Part shown: in pieces, positions 54,977 through 63,049 of the stretch | Layout of the letters: the number at the start of each line of letters is the position of its first letter | How positions within the stretch are numbered: the first letter of the stretch is position 1 | Assembly: GCF_003596405.1 (NCBI RefSeq) | Contig: NZ_QYUR01000002.1 | Span: 884,501 to 948,500, forward strand | DNA from: Pseudomonas cavernicola | GTDB taxonomy: Bacteria > Pseudomonadota > Gammaproteobacteria > Pseudomonadales > Pseudomonadaceae | Direction: 5' to 3' | Length of the DNA stretch: 64,000 bases | Program-made: the position numbers and the translations under genes | Notes under the pieces: generated by a model | What the model was told of the DNA's origin: nothing | What the model saw: only the letters and a program-made list of their open reading frames with translations | Database searches by the model: none

Positions 54977-56809
54977 ATGCCAGCCCAACCCGCTTTCCTC
55001 ACTCTTAATCGCCACGGAACCTACTACTTTCGCGTAGTAATCCCAAAGCCGTTGCGCTCTGCATTCGGCTTGCAACGCGAAATCCGCCGCTCCCTGAAAA
55101 CCGATAGCCTACGGCTAGCGCTTCGCCGTGCGCGGCAATACGCTGCACGCTTCGAAACTGCTTTTGACAAGGTGCTGGGCGTGGTAGACCAAAACGATTA
55201 CGAGCCGACTGATGAAGACTACGAACTGTTCATGGAGGAGATTGAGCAGGCTGGTCGGGGTGAGCCTTTAGGCGCTTGGTCGAGTAGTCCGGCTGAGCCT
55301 GAGCAGAAAGCCAGCTCAGCGCTTACAGACGAAGAATGGCAAAAAATCGATCAGCAGCAACGTTGGAGTGCTATCGCTGAAGTGCTGACTGGCAATGCCA
55401 AGCGGAGTATTCCAGAGGACCGAAAAGCGCTCGCAGACCAGCTTTTTAAGGCGGGTAACGGCATCCCAGTGCCAAGGCTCCGGAAGCTGCTACCGAGCCT
55501 CCTAGATGAGCTGGTGCGGCAGCGGCTCGGTAGTCCGGGCGCAACCGTAGCAGCACCAGCACAGGGCACAGCGCCGTCAGCATCGCAACCTCCAGGCCCT
55601 ACGCTGTATGAGCTTTGGTTGCTTCTGCGTGAGTCTGACAAGCGCCTGAATAGAAAAAAATCCCCCAGCGCCCACACTGACGAACAGGGACACGCCCGCA
55701 GGCTTACCATCCTGAGCGGTAACAGGCCGTTTGGTTCACTATCGCTAGACGACATCAATCAGCTGTATCTACTTACTCAGCAGGTCAAAGCCCTTCCCGG
55801 CAAAAATATTCCGCCACCTGATTCACCTATTGAATCAGTCCTTGCCTCTCCAAGGGACGACCTGATTAGCGGGCCAACTATTCAGAAGATGATCATCCGG
55901 CTTCGCGTGCTGCATAAGTTCGCTTACGCCAAAGGCTACACACACATCGACCCGGCCAAAACTGAAGCTCCATCAGTCAGCAGTGAGACCGGGCGTATCG
56001 CTCCAAAAGACAGGCCGTTTTCCAAAGAAGAGCTGCACGCAATTTTCTCCGGCTATCTCTACACAGGAACAGATAGCGGTTCAGCCAATCTCGTCTTCCC
56101 CTACCAATTCTGGCTTCCGCTGCTTGGTCTCTTTACTGGAGGGCGGCTCAATGAACTCTGCCAGCTCGAAACAACCGACATTGCTCAAGAGGCGGATACA
56201 GAAATCTGGTTTGCTCAGCTTGTTGAGGAAGGCTCGAAATCGCTGAAAAACAATCACAGCAGTCGATTCATCCCTATCCATAACGAACTGATCAAAATCG
56301 GATTCCTGGATTTTGTGGCGCAAGCTCAAAGAGAAGGTCGAAAAAACCTATTCTCAGACGGGCTCACCTACCAGAAGATCAAGGGCTGGGGCGGAATCGC
56401 AACCACCTTCTTCACCAGGATGCCAAGCCCCAGCACAAAGTATGGGGGCTACTTCCATAGCATCGGAATTCGCAAGCGCCTCCCTGATGGCAAGCCCGAC
56501 GGCAAGAAATTTCACGCTTTCCGACATACCTTTATTGATCTGCTTCGGAATACTAGCGATGAGGCATTGCCGCTCATCACTGTATTAACGGGACACGCGG
56601 CAAAGAACAAGAACCAGTCGGATGATTACGGCTCAGGGTTCTGGCTCTCAACACTGCACAGAGCGCTGCACACAGTGAAGTTCCCCATAGACCTCTCAGG
56701 CATTACCTATGCTGACTTTGAGGCGCGGCTGGGGCACATACTGAAGCCATGCATTCAGGAGCATCGTGATAGGCACGGCCTTAATCCATCACTCCACCCC
56801 GCCAGCTAG
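54977..56809 (+). CDS. Tyrosine site-specific integrase of the island
   Basis: 610 residues from ATG 54977 ([20 protein letters not shown]); the frame extends back into the tRNA. N-terminal DUF6538-like segment ([20 protein letters not shown]), SAM-like core, then the catalytic domain: Arg near 389 in [17 protein letters not shown], HxxR near 513 in [12 protein letters not shown], His near 540 in [16 protein letters not shown], Tyr nucleophile probably near 550. No strong ribosome site. Position beside attL is typical for integration at the tRNA 3' end. Confidence 0.92.
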   Translation: MPAQPAFLTLNRHGTYYFRVVIPKPLRSAFGLQREIRRSLKTDSLRLALRRARQYAARFETAFDKVLGVVDQNDYEPTDEDYELFMEEIEQAGRGEPLGAWSSSPAEPEQKASSALTDEEWQKIDQQQRWSAIAEVLTGNAKRSIPEDRKALADQLFKAGNGIPVPRLRKLLPSLLDELVRQRLGSPGATVAAPAQGTAPSASQPPGPTLYELWLLLRESDKRLNRKKSPSAHTDEQGHARRLTILSGNRPFGSLSLDDINQLYLLTQQVKALPGKNIPPPDSPIESVLASPRDDLISGPTIQKMIIRLRVLHKFAYAKGYTHIDPAKTEAPSVSSETGRIAPKDRPFSKEELHAIFSGYLYTGTDSGSANLVFPYQFWLPLLGLFTGGRLNELCQLETTDIAQEADTEIWFAQLVEEGSKSLKNNHSSRFIPIHNELIKIGFLDFVAQAQREGRKNLFSDGLTYQKIKGWGGIATTFFTRMPSPSTKYGGYFHSIGIRKRLPDGKPDGKKFHAFRHTFIDLLRNTSDEALPLITVLTGHAAKNKNQSDDYGSGFWLSTLHRALHTVKFPIDLSGITYADFEARLGHILKPCIQEHRDRHGLNPSLHPAS

Positions 56810-56880
56810 GGCTAGCCGTTGGCTTAATCTGTTGATGAGTTGAGCGAAAGCCCCGTAGCGCAAGGCCCGCAAAGCAAATA

Positions 56881-56911
56881 CCCTCGGAAGATATTTTTCC
56901 GGGGGTTTTTC
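56881..56911 (+). terminator. Rho-independent terminator after the integrase
   Basis: CCCTCGGAA / TTCCGGGGG stem (one G-T pair) followed by TTTTT, 72 nt past the integrase stop. The remaining gap to 57220 shows no other feature. Confidence 0.85.
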
Positions 56912-57220
56912 GTTTCAGAGGCCCGAGATAGCGCCGTTCACCAAGCTGATTTCAACAGATTTACTGAACGGCTTGCAGCTAGGCGGGCTTTGCCTTTCTG
57001 TATGGCTTACTAGGCGACAGCAAAGAGCCTGGCTCAACGCAGCTAACCAATTAGAACAATCCGCTTTTCAACTCAGCGCCAGCCCCTCTCAGATGCCTAT
57101 ACCAACCTGAGAGGTCGGGAAAAATCTTCCCGCGCCTATCATCTTTCCTGTAGACACATGCCACATGATAGAAATATCATCTGCCTATCGACTTCAAACA
57201 AACTTGATAGGATGGCACCC

Positions 57221-57838
57221 ATGAGCAATGCACGTATCTACCTGAGAGCATCGACGAAGGAACAAGACAGCCTGCGAGCCAAAGCCCTGCTTGAAGACTT
57301 CGCCGCTGAGCACAAACTGACCATTACCAATATCTACAGCGAAAATATCAGCGGCACCAAGCTAGACCGCCCAGAGCTTCAACAACTGCTCAGTGATGCT
57401 AGCCAAGGTGACGTGCTGCTGGTGGAGTCTGTCGACCGGCTCAGCCGTCTTTCTCAGGATGAGTGGCACCAGCTCAAAACAACCATCAGAGCGAAGGGCT
57501 TACGCTTGGTTGTGGCTGACCTCCCGACCTCTCACCAGCTCATTGACGATAAGGGCATCACAGGCCAGATCATGCAGGTTATCAACGACATGCTGATTGA
57601 CCTGATGGCAACGATGGCTCGCCTCGATCAAGACAAGAGAGTTGATCGAATCAAACAGGGCCTTGCCCGCCGCCGCGAACGTGGGGAGGCAATCCCCTCA
57701 CGGGGAAAATCTAACGCCTGGGATGAAGTAAAAGCCATCATGGCGAAACACCCGGAGTTGTCTGTCGAGCAAGTAGCCAAGTTAGCAGGGTGTGGCGTGG
57801 CTACTGTTTATCGAGTTAAGGCTGCGGCAATGCCTTAA
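57221..57838 (+). CDS. Serine recombinase (resolvase/invertase family)
   Basis: 205 residues. Catalytic Ser11 in ARIYLRASTKEQDS, then GTKLDRPELQQLL and VLLVESVDRLSRLSQDEW, all typical of resolvases; the C-terminal HTH is ELSVEQVAKLAGCGVATVYRVK. ATG at 57221 (MSNARIYL) is chosen because earlier in-frame starts add unrelated residues. It could resolve dimers of an excised circle or invert a segment; no obvious recombination sites were found nearby. Confidence 0.88.
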   Translation: MSNARIYLRASTKEQDSLRAKALLEDFAAEHKLTITNIYSENISGTKLDRPELQQLLSDASQGDVLLVESVDRLSRLSQDEWHQLKTTIRAKGLRLVVADLPTSHQLIDDKGITGQIMQVINDMLIDLMATMARLDQDKRVDRIKQGLARRRERGEAIPSRGKSNAWDEVKAIMAKHPELSVEQVAKLAGCGVATVYRVKAAAMP

Positions 57839-57964
57839 ATCCTTACACATAATAAAAAGTCAATTACTTTCTAGACGCAAAACACATAAACACGGTAAAA
57901 TATTGGCTGCTGAATATTAACCACTGCCTTCAAACTTAACCATAACCACACGAGAGAGACCGCG

Positions 57965-58054
57965 ATGAACAAACAACTTTTTACCAACCGACGTTATAAG
58001 GAAAATACAAATGCCTCATACCGAGAAAACCGCAAGCGAGTTCATGGAATCTGA
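57965..58054 (+). CDS. Possible 29-residue leader ORF
   Basis: Short frame MNKQLFTNRRYKENTNASYR... preceded by GAGAGA, overlapping the start of the next gene in another frame by 44 bp. It could couple translation of that gene. No homology known; may be chance. Confidence 0.3.
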   Translation: MNKQLFTNRRYKENTNASYRENRKRVHGI

Positions 58055-58445
58055 TAACGGGAGTTATGCTCGCCTAGCAGATCACCTCAACAAATACGCA
58101 CCCCGCTCTGACGGTTCCCGCTGGACAAAAGACGCCGTTTACCATTTCTGCCGCACCCACAGCATCCAATCTAAGCGCCGCTGCAAAAACCAACCCGGAG
58201 TTGGTATTCGACAACGCGCCAACACCCGCAAACAAATCATTGCAGCCTCAATTGAAGCACTTACAGCAAGTGGCCGGACAATTACTGATATAGCCCCATT
58301 TAGCTTAAAAGAAATCACCCAGCTATCCGGCGCCCCCTATATCAACGTCAAGAATAACTGGCCGCAACTGGAAAATGAGCTGCTGATTCTTGCCGGACTG
58401 CCACCGAAGCCGCGCATTCTCACCATCATCGAAGACGACGAGTAA
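58011..58445 (+). CDS. Unknown island protein (144 residues)
   Basis: Begins MPHTEKTASEFMESDNGSYA and is basic in the middle (SKRRCKNQPGVGIRQRANTR). The N-terminal YARLADHLNKYAPRSDGSRWTKDAVYHF segment looks like a small DNA-binding fold with recombinase-like spacing. AAGGA precedes ATG 58011. It lies 5 bp before the next gene, so the two form an operon. Family not recognised. Confidence 0.65.
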   Translation: MPHTEKTASEFMESDNGSYARLADHLNKYAPRSDGSRWTKDAVYHFCRTHSIQSKRRCKNQPGVGIRQRANTRKQIIAASIEALTASGRTITDIAPFSLKEITQLSGAPYINVKNNWPQLENELLILAGLPPKPRILTIIEDDE

Positions 58446-58450
58446 CGGAA

Positions 58451-59092
58451 ATGGCCGGCATAAGAAAGACACCTGACCAATCTGCCCAGGCAGTTATCTT
58501 GCGTGAGGCCGGCTACACCTTGCCGGCCATAGCGGATCGTCTCAACATCAGCCTGAGCACCACGCAACGACTACTAAAGCGACACGGTGCTGTTGCTGGT
58601 GCTGCCACACAAGCGCTGATAGAGAAGGCCAGAGAAGACCTCCTACACAACGCCTTTGCCCTAGATGCTGTTCAGCAGACTGCCGCTTCGCTGGTGCTCG
58701 ACGACTTGTCGCTCAACCGTTTGATGAGGAATAAGCTCGCACAGGCTGTCGAGGCTTTAGAGGTGACTCCGGACAATGCTCCTATCGTATGTCGAGCCTT
58801 GGCTGCATGCGCAACCACACTAAAACTTACACAGCAGGTTGGCCGTCAAGCCCTTCCTCTGGACAAGCTTGAGCAGGCGTTAACAGTCGAAGAACTGCCG
58901 GAGCTTCAGATTCACATCATGACAGACCACGACGTTGCAGTTCTGCGGGCAGAGCAGCGACTCCAGGACGCCGAGCTGAACGGAAACCTCGCCGGAGTCA
59001 GTGACGAACAAGAAACCCTGCGCTGGTTGGCTGAGAGAAGAGAACACCAAACTTTGTGCGCGGTTGACGACGACATCGTAGTCGAAGGCTGA
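58451..59092 (+). CDS. HTH-containing island protein (213 residues)
   Basis: N-terminal HTH (QAVILREAGYTLPAIADRLNISLSTTQRLLKRHG, about residues 13-47), a helical middle and an acidic C-terminus. ATG 58451 follows the previous stop by 5 bp. Resembles DNA-binding accessory proteins of small mobile elements (terminase-small or replication-accessory type), but I cannot name the family. Confidence 0.65.
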   Translation: MAGIRKTPDQSAQAVILREAGYTLPAIADRLNISLSTTQRLLKRHGAVAGAATQALIEKAREDLLHNAFALDAVQQTAASLVLDDLSLNRLMRNKLAQAVEALEVTPDNAPIVCRALAACATTLKLTQQVGRQALPLDKLEQALTVEELPELQIHIMTDHDVAVLRAEQRLQDAELNGNLAGVSDEQETLRWLAERREHQTLCAVDDDIVVEG

Positions 59093-59223
59093 CACCACGA
59101 TGACCAGGTGATGACCATGCAGTTGTCAAAGTCTTAGGAATCACGAACAGAAGCCTTCCCCCTGGCCGCATCGAGCGCCACCAATTTTTGAAAATCGACC
59201 AGGGGCGGTATAGAGCACTCACC

Positions 59224-60231
59224 ATGACAGAACATAAGAAACCGCCCCTCGAACTTCCCGGCCTGCAAAGGCCGCTTCTCCCGGAGGAGATCGGGCGGTT
59301 TGCCACGGAAAAAGCAGCCGAGCGCGAACCTCTATCACTGGAAGAAAAGAGCGCGGCCTCAGACTCCCCATCGTCGAGTCTCGCGGAATCTTACAAATTT
59401 GGCACGACGCGGAAGAGAACAGTGAAGCTCCAGGCCCCGCAGGAGGCGTGGACTCTGGCCATAATCACGGGAATCCTGAGCACTGATTTTGGAGCTATTA
59501 GTAATTCTCCCTTTACTCACTTCCAACAAAAGCTTGCTAGGGATTGGCTAAGAACGAGGTATTGGGGAGAGGTAATCATCCTCAATCCTCCCCAGGTAGA
59601 CGACCTACCTGAGTGGGATGACCTGCCTGCCGACGTGAAGCATTTCTTCAAGCTCTCGTACCTGCTCAGCCAACCCGGAGCACAGTTCTTCACCATCCGG
59701 CTTGATCCTTCCATTGGTGAAAAAGCTTTGGCAGCGCCACGCGGCCCAAGTGATTGGCTGGCTGACAAAATCAAACGAGCGCTTGAGTCTGTCGGAGTTC
59801 CGGCTGATCAGATTGCCTTTGTTCTTGAGTTCGCCCCGAAGCAAGCTAAAACGCTGCACAAGCTGCATATTCATGGAGCCCTTTGCATTCCAGCCGAAAT
59901 GTTAGAGCGAGCCTCAGAGGCGCTTAAAAAGGCCCTGGCTCCTGAATACACGCATCACGGCAGGAACAAGGCAGTGATGCTTGAAGCTCCAAGGAAGGTC
60001 GCCGACGTTGCCAAGTATGTGGTGAAAGAATCCAAAATCACGAAGGACAGGATCATCCGGCTTCTCAATCAACTCCACGCCACCAACCACGGCAAGGGAG
60101 CCAATCCGCACCGGGCCTCAGAGATTGCGACTGCTGGCGGGCGCGCTATCTATACCAATCTCCGGAGTTCCTTGTTCGGTAAGCAGGAGGCCTTCAACAA
60201 GGCTTTCCACAAGGCGATTCGGGAAAACTAG
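59224..60231 (+). CDS. Candidate HUH-type replication initiator (Rep)
   Basis: 335 residues from ATG 59224; an in-frame TTG at 59188 is less likely. Three motifs occur in the order and spacing of rolling-circle Rep proteins: motif I GAQFFTIRLDP (153-162), HUH motif H215-I-H217 in LHKLHIHGALCI, and motif III Y265-VV-K268 in VAKYVVKESK. The N-terminal ~60 residues are hydrophilic. An inverted repeat CCCCTGG...CCAGGGG lies just upstream (59159-59205) and a strong hairpin just downstream. Function is inferred from motifs only. Confidence 0.6.
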   Translation: MTEHKKPPLELPGLQRPLLPEEIGRFATEKAAEREPLSLEEKSAASDSPSSSLAESYKFGTTRKRTVKLQAPQEAWTLAIITGILSTDFGAISNSPFTHFQQKLARDWLRTRYWGEVIILNPPQVDDLPEWDDLPADVKHFFKLSYLLSQPGAQFFTIRLDPSIGEKALAAPRGPSDWLADKIKRALESVGVPADQIAFVLEFAPKQAKTLHKLHIHGALCIPAEMLERASEALKKALAPEYTHHGRNKAVMLEAPRKVADVAKYVVKESKITKDRIIRLLNQLHATNHGKGANPHRASEIATAGGRAIYTNLRSSLFGKQEAFNKAFHKAIREN

Positions 60232-60268
60232 GGGGATGATGAGTAATTTGCTCTTTCTCGCCTTATAC

Positions 60269-60294
60269 GCGCTCACGGGGGCTTCCGTGAGCGC
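60269..60294. other. Strong hairpin after the Rep-like gene
   Basis: GCGCTCACGG-GGGCTT-CCGTGAGCGC, perfect 10-bp stem without a T-run, 38 nt past the stop. It could be a replication origin structure or terminator. The rest of 60232-60595 (365 bp) contains no recognisable gene or integron attI site. Confidence 0.5.
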
Positions 60295-60596
60295 AGGAGA
60301 GCATGGGCTTTTCCAGGGGTTTTGCATCTTGTCTGACCACCTGATTGCATCCAACGTGACAGGCTGAGATCGGCCACAAGCCGGCGATAGCCAAGCATTT
60401 CGTGCTGTAGTAGCGTTGTGCCCAGAATCTCCGCAAAAGCTGGAACACACGACCGGCCTCACGCAGATGTATAACTCCCTTATGCCGTCCCCGAGCCGCT
60501 GTAACGCCCTTTCTAGACAGGGAAACCAAGAGGACAAGGAATGTTATCCACCACGCCCGTAAAAGCCTTATCACACCATTAGGCGTCTATTTATAG

Positions 60597-61379
60597 TTAG
60601 CAGGCAAAGATGAAGATCCTCACATGGAATTGTAACGGTGCATTCCGCAAGAAGTATCAAGAAATTGAGAGGTTTCAGGCAGACCTGTATGTAATTCAAG
60701 AGTGCGAGAATCCAGAACATACGAAAGGGGAATACAGAAATTGGGCTGGTAGTTACCTTTGGTATGGCGATAACAAGAACAAAGGTATAGGCATATTTGC
60801 AAAAAATGGCGTAGAAATTCAACGCCTAGACTGGAAAGACAATAGTCTCCAGTTGTTTTTGCCTGTCAGGGTCAACAATCAGTTCAACATGATCGGGGTG
60901 TGGACAAAACAGGCCAACTCACCAACATTTCGCTACATTGGCCAGCTTTGGAAGTACCTAGAATTACACAAAGAGAAAATGGCCGCAGGCAGCACGGTGT
61001 TGTGCGGTGACCTCAATAGCAACAAAATCTGGGATGTATGGGATCGTTGGTGGAATCACAGTGACGTTGTCAGAGAACTAGATGCCGTAAACATGCAGAG
61101 TCTTTACCATTTGGCTACAGGTGAAGAGCAAGGTTCCGAATCCGCCCCGACCCTATACCTCCAAAGAAATCTAAAAAAGGCATATCACATAGACTTTGCG
61201 TTTGCCTCTGAAGGCATGTTTAATCCACAGAAAGATACGATAACAGTGGGTAGTCACAACCCTTGGCTGGAGTTCAGCGACCATGCCCCAGTTATATTCA
61301 CAATTGCCTGCTAACAAGTCGCTCAAATCGTTCGCTTCGCTCACTGGGACACGCTGACGCGTGCCCTTTAGCTTAATCG
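60597..61379 (+). mobile_element. Integron gene cassette 1
   Basis: Left boundary G/TTAGCAGGC (60596-60605) is the exact complement of the attC start GCCTGCTAAC at 61306-61315, so the excised circle would have perfect outer core sites. The single ORF fills the cassette and its stop codon lies inside the attC core, as in known cassettes. Confidence 0.8.
60610..61314 (+). CDS. Endonuclease/exonuclease/phosphatase-fold protein (cassette-borne)
   Basis: 234 residues of the EEP (DNase I-like) superfamily: Asn7 in ILTWNCNGA, Glu31 in VIQECENP, VLCGDLNSN in the middle, HIDFAFAS and the terminal Asp224-His225 in EFSDHAPVIF. It could be a nuclease or a phosphodiesterase. AT-rich codon use compared with the chromosome. 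Sole gene of cassette 1; ribosome site weak. A defence role is conceivable but unproven. Confidence 0.85.
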   Translation: MKILTWNCNGAFRKKYQEIERFQADLYVIQECENPEHTKGEYRNWAGSYLWYGDNKNKGIGIFAKNGVEIQRLDWKDNSLQLFLPVRVNNQFNMIGVWTKQANSPTFRYIGQLWKYLELHKEKMAAGSTVLCGDLNSNKIWDVWDRWWNHSDVVRELDAVNMQSLYHLATGEEQGSESAPTLYLQRNLKKAYHIDFAFASEGMFNPQKDTITVGSHNPWLEFSDHAPVIFTIAC

Positions 61380-61386
61380 TTAGGCC
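61306..61386 (+). repeat. Integron attC site 1
   Basis: Starts with core GCCTGCTAAC, followed by AAGTCGCTCAAATCG, internal stem GGGaCACGC/GCGTGCCC, then TTAGCTTAATC and core GTTAGGCC (61379-61386). The cleavage point G/TT is at 61379-61380. About 81 bp, normal attC size. Confidence 0.85.
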
Positions 61387-61404
61387 TCACTTAGGAAAAG
61401 TCAG

Positions 61405-61890
61405 ATGGATGAAGCGACAGTTAATCTTATAGTGCAAAAGATTGTCTCTCAGACTGATATACAGGTTGCGTTAATAGGCTTGGCGGGTGCTGTTGTTGGC
61501 AGTGTATTTACCATGTTTGGTAATTTCGTAATGCATCTTCTTTCATCGAAGAAAGAGGTTCGAATGAAGATTCTGTCCAAGGAGTTAGAGCGCCTGTATG
61601 CGCTGGAAGAGTCAGTTGGTATTTTCGTTGAGGAAGTTGGCTCTTACAAAGAAATAGACAGAATAAAAATTACTTCATTGGCAAGTCAAATAGATGACTT
61701 CGCGGGTAAGTTTAGGCGTTACAAAAATCTAATGCAGGCAATCCGAGATATTTCTCAGTACGGGAAAATACTAGCGGCAGAAAAAACAACTAATCCATCT
61801 GCTCAGCCGGAAAGGAAGGAATTAGAGGAAAAATATTCGGCTTTCGTTGAGCAATACCACAATGTTGTTAACCATATTAAAGCGGCCTAA
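61405..61890 (+). CDS. Single-pass membrane protein with coiled coil (cassette-borne)
   Basis: 161 residues: a hydrophobic segment about 20-45 (VALIGLAGAVVGSVFTMFGN...) then a long helical, charged region (KKEVRMKILSKELERLYALEE ... ERKELEEKYSAFVEQYH) likely to form a coiled coil in the cytosol. Its stop TAA (61888-61890) lies inside the attC2 core. AT-rich. Family unknown. Confidence 0.75.
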   Translation: MDEATVNLIVQKIVSQTDIQVALIGLAGAVVGSVFTMFGNFVMHLLSSKKEVRMKILSKELERLYALEESVGIFVEEVGSYKEIDRIKITSLASQIDDFAGKFRRYKNLMQAIRDISQYGKILAAEKTTNPSAQPERKELEEKYSAFVEQYHNVVNHIKAA

Positions 61891-61962
61891 CAAGTCGTTG
61901 AAGACGCGCCCTTCGGGCGCTGGTATCTGCTAAAGCAGGCCCCTTAACTCAGGCGCAAGGCC
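61884..61962 (+). repeat. Integron attC site 2, with altered right core
   Basis: Core GGCCTAAC at the left is the exact complement of the cassette 2 left boundary GTTAGGCC (61379-61386). AAGTCGTTGAAG and CTTAACTCAGGC follow the classical 59-be pattern, but the right core reads GCAAGGCC instead of GTTAGGCC, losing the TT at the cleavage point. Confidence 0.8.
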
Positions 61963-61995
61963 TAGAACTCTATCGCCGCAATATAAGGTAAAAAC

Positions 61996-62364
61996 ATGAA
62001 GTGGTTAATTTTAGCTTTACCATTCTTTATCTCAACCAATGCAGTATCTGCTGAATTCATTCACCCCATGGAATTTGACGGATCTGAAAGCCAGAAAGAA
62101 ACAGTCATAAGTTACATCAAGGCCAGGGTGCAACATGACTATTGCGAGAGCGGCCTTGACATGTGCCAGAACACAACGCTTCGAATGATGGAAAATAAAA
62201 ACCTAACCGCTTTCAAATCAGCCACCAAGGCTACTGATAGAAAAGTAATGGATCGCGTTATTAAAGACTACTGCCAAAGTGGTTTGGATATGTGCAACTA
62301 CACTACAATTTTCATGATGTACCAAAAAAACTCAGAAGCGAGCTCTCAATCATTAGAGTGGTAG
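61996..62364 (+). CDS. Exported protein with duplicated Cys motif (cassette-like)
   Basis: 122 residues: signal peptide of ~19 residues (MKWLILALPFFISTNAVSA), then two copies of the motif YC-x-SGLDMC-xx-TT (YCESGLDMCQNTT and YCQSGLDMCNYTT) about 42 residues apart, each preceded by a helical stretch. The two CysX6Cys pairs suggest two periplasmic disulfide loops. Its stop is followed after 2 nt by GCCTAAC, the start of an attC-like core. Family unknown; AT-rich. Confidence 0.75.
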   Translation: MKWLILALPFFISTNAVSAEFIHPMEFDGSESQKETVISYIKARVQHDYCESGLDMCQNTTLRMMENKNLTAFKSATKATDRKVMDRVIKDYCQSGLDMCNYTTIFMMYQKNSEASSQSLEW

Positions 62365-62771
62365 CAGCCTAACAATCGGTATATGGACTCTCCCCACAAG
62401 TAGTGAGCAAAGTTCTTCCAACCCTGTCGTCAGTGCGGTTGCATTCGTATATTCGGCCTGTGCTGGGCGTTATCGCCCTGGCCACGCTGTAGTTCGCGCA
62501 ACGGGGGCCAGTCGCTTATGGACGAAGGCAGGTAGCTCCCGACGGTGAACGACCGTAAAGGGCCGTCGGGTGACTCGCTGGCAGTGCCGTTTTTTTCACC
62601 CATCTACAGTGTATGGGCTGAGGTATGGGCTGGAGAGTCCACAGTCCTGAGCTTTCCTTGCATAAGCGTGGGTTCGCCGGATAAAGTCTAGTGGGCCATC
62701 AACCAGCCCTATCAAGGTGTGACACTGGCGCCAAACCAGCTTTGAAAGCCCCGGAAATAGGGTGCTCTACC
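62365..62771. other. Right end of the island
   Basis: 407 bp without a gene. It starts with a lone attC-type core GCCTAACAA (62367-62375), contains hairpin arms CCGACGG / CCGTCGG (about 62539-62569) and TATGGGCTGAGGTATGGGC direct units at about 62611-62630, possible integrase arm sites. No promoter is clear. Confidence 0.5.
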
Positions 62772-62803
62772 GGTCGTGGGTTCGAATCCCGCCTGGTGCA
62801 CCA
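62772..62803 (+). repeat. Right attachment repeat (att) of the island
   Basis: Exact copy of 54835-54866. Upstream of it (GTGCTCTACC) the tRNA anticodon arm is not restored, so only the tRNA 3' end is duplicated. Confidence 0.95.
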
Positions 62804-62811
62804 AATACGAC

Positions 62812-62842
62812 AAGGCCTCAGGTGAAAACCTGGGGCCTTTTT
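62812..62842 (+). terminator. Original tRNA-Arg terminator, displaced by the island
   Basis: AAGGCC-T-CAGGT / ACCTG-G-GGCCTT stem with GAAA loop and TTTTT, 9 nt after the right att repeat. In an empty site it would directly follow the tRNA. Confidence 0.85.
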
Positions 62843-63049
62843 GTTTTCCATATGTCCAGTCGTAGCTACACCTGAGATCAACGTCTCTGACCTCCCAGAC
62901 TGGACTATTTCCCCAAGGCGAGGGGGATCTGCGGCTAGGGCTGACGCACCACGGGTAGCCCCGACAGCCCGCGCATCGCGCATAATTGCACCCACCGCGC
63001 AGCCCGCCTGCCGCGTCATTCACCCTCGCCCGTTCAAGGAATCACGCTT

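Larger units (their letters stand above)
54867..62771. mobile_element. Integrative element in tRNA-Arg(CCG), ~7.9 kb
   Basis: Region between two exact 32-bp copies of the tRNA 3' end. It holds a tyrosine integrase next to the tRNA, a serine recombinase, two small unknown genes, a candidate HUH Rep protein and integron-type gene cassettes. The cassette part is visibly AT-richer than the chromosome. No structural phage genes, conjugation genes or plasmid partition genes are seen, so it resembles a minimal integrative or satellite-like element. Confidence 0.92.

Noticed and set aside
54727..55002. Minus-strand ORF of 91 residues over the tRNA-Arg
   Set aside because: Antisense translation of the tRNA ([12 protein letters not shown]...); overlaps a confident tRNA and the integrase start.
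54977..56809. Integrase considered as an integron IntI
   Set aside because: It is 610 residues with a DUF6538-like N-terminus and lies beside the tRNA att site; IntI proteins are about 320-340 residues.
62465..62473. GGCGTTATC as a right core for a third attC site
   Set aside because: Does not fit GTTRRRY and lacks a matching L' arm, so only the left core at 62367 is reported.
62699..63023. Minus-strand ORFs containing HQAGFEPTT across the right att site
   Set aside because: This motif arises from antisense translation of tRNA 3' ends; the frame covers the att repeat and terminator and has no ribosome site.
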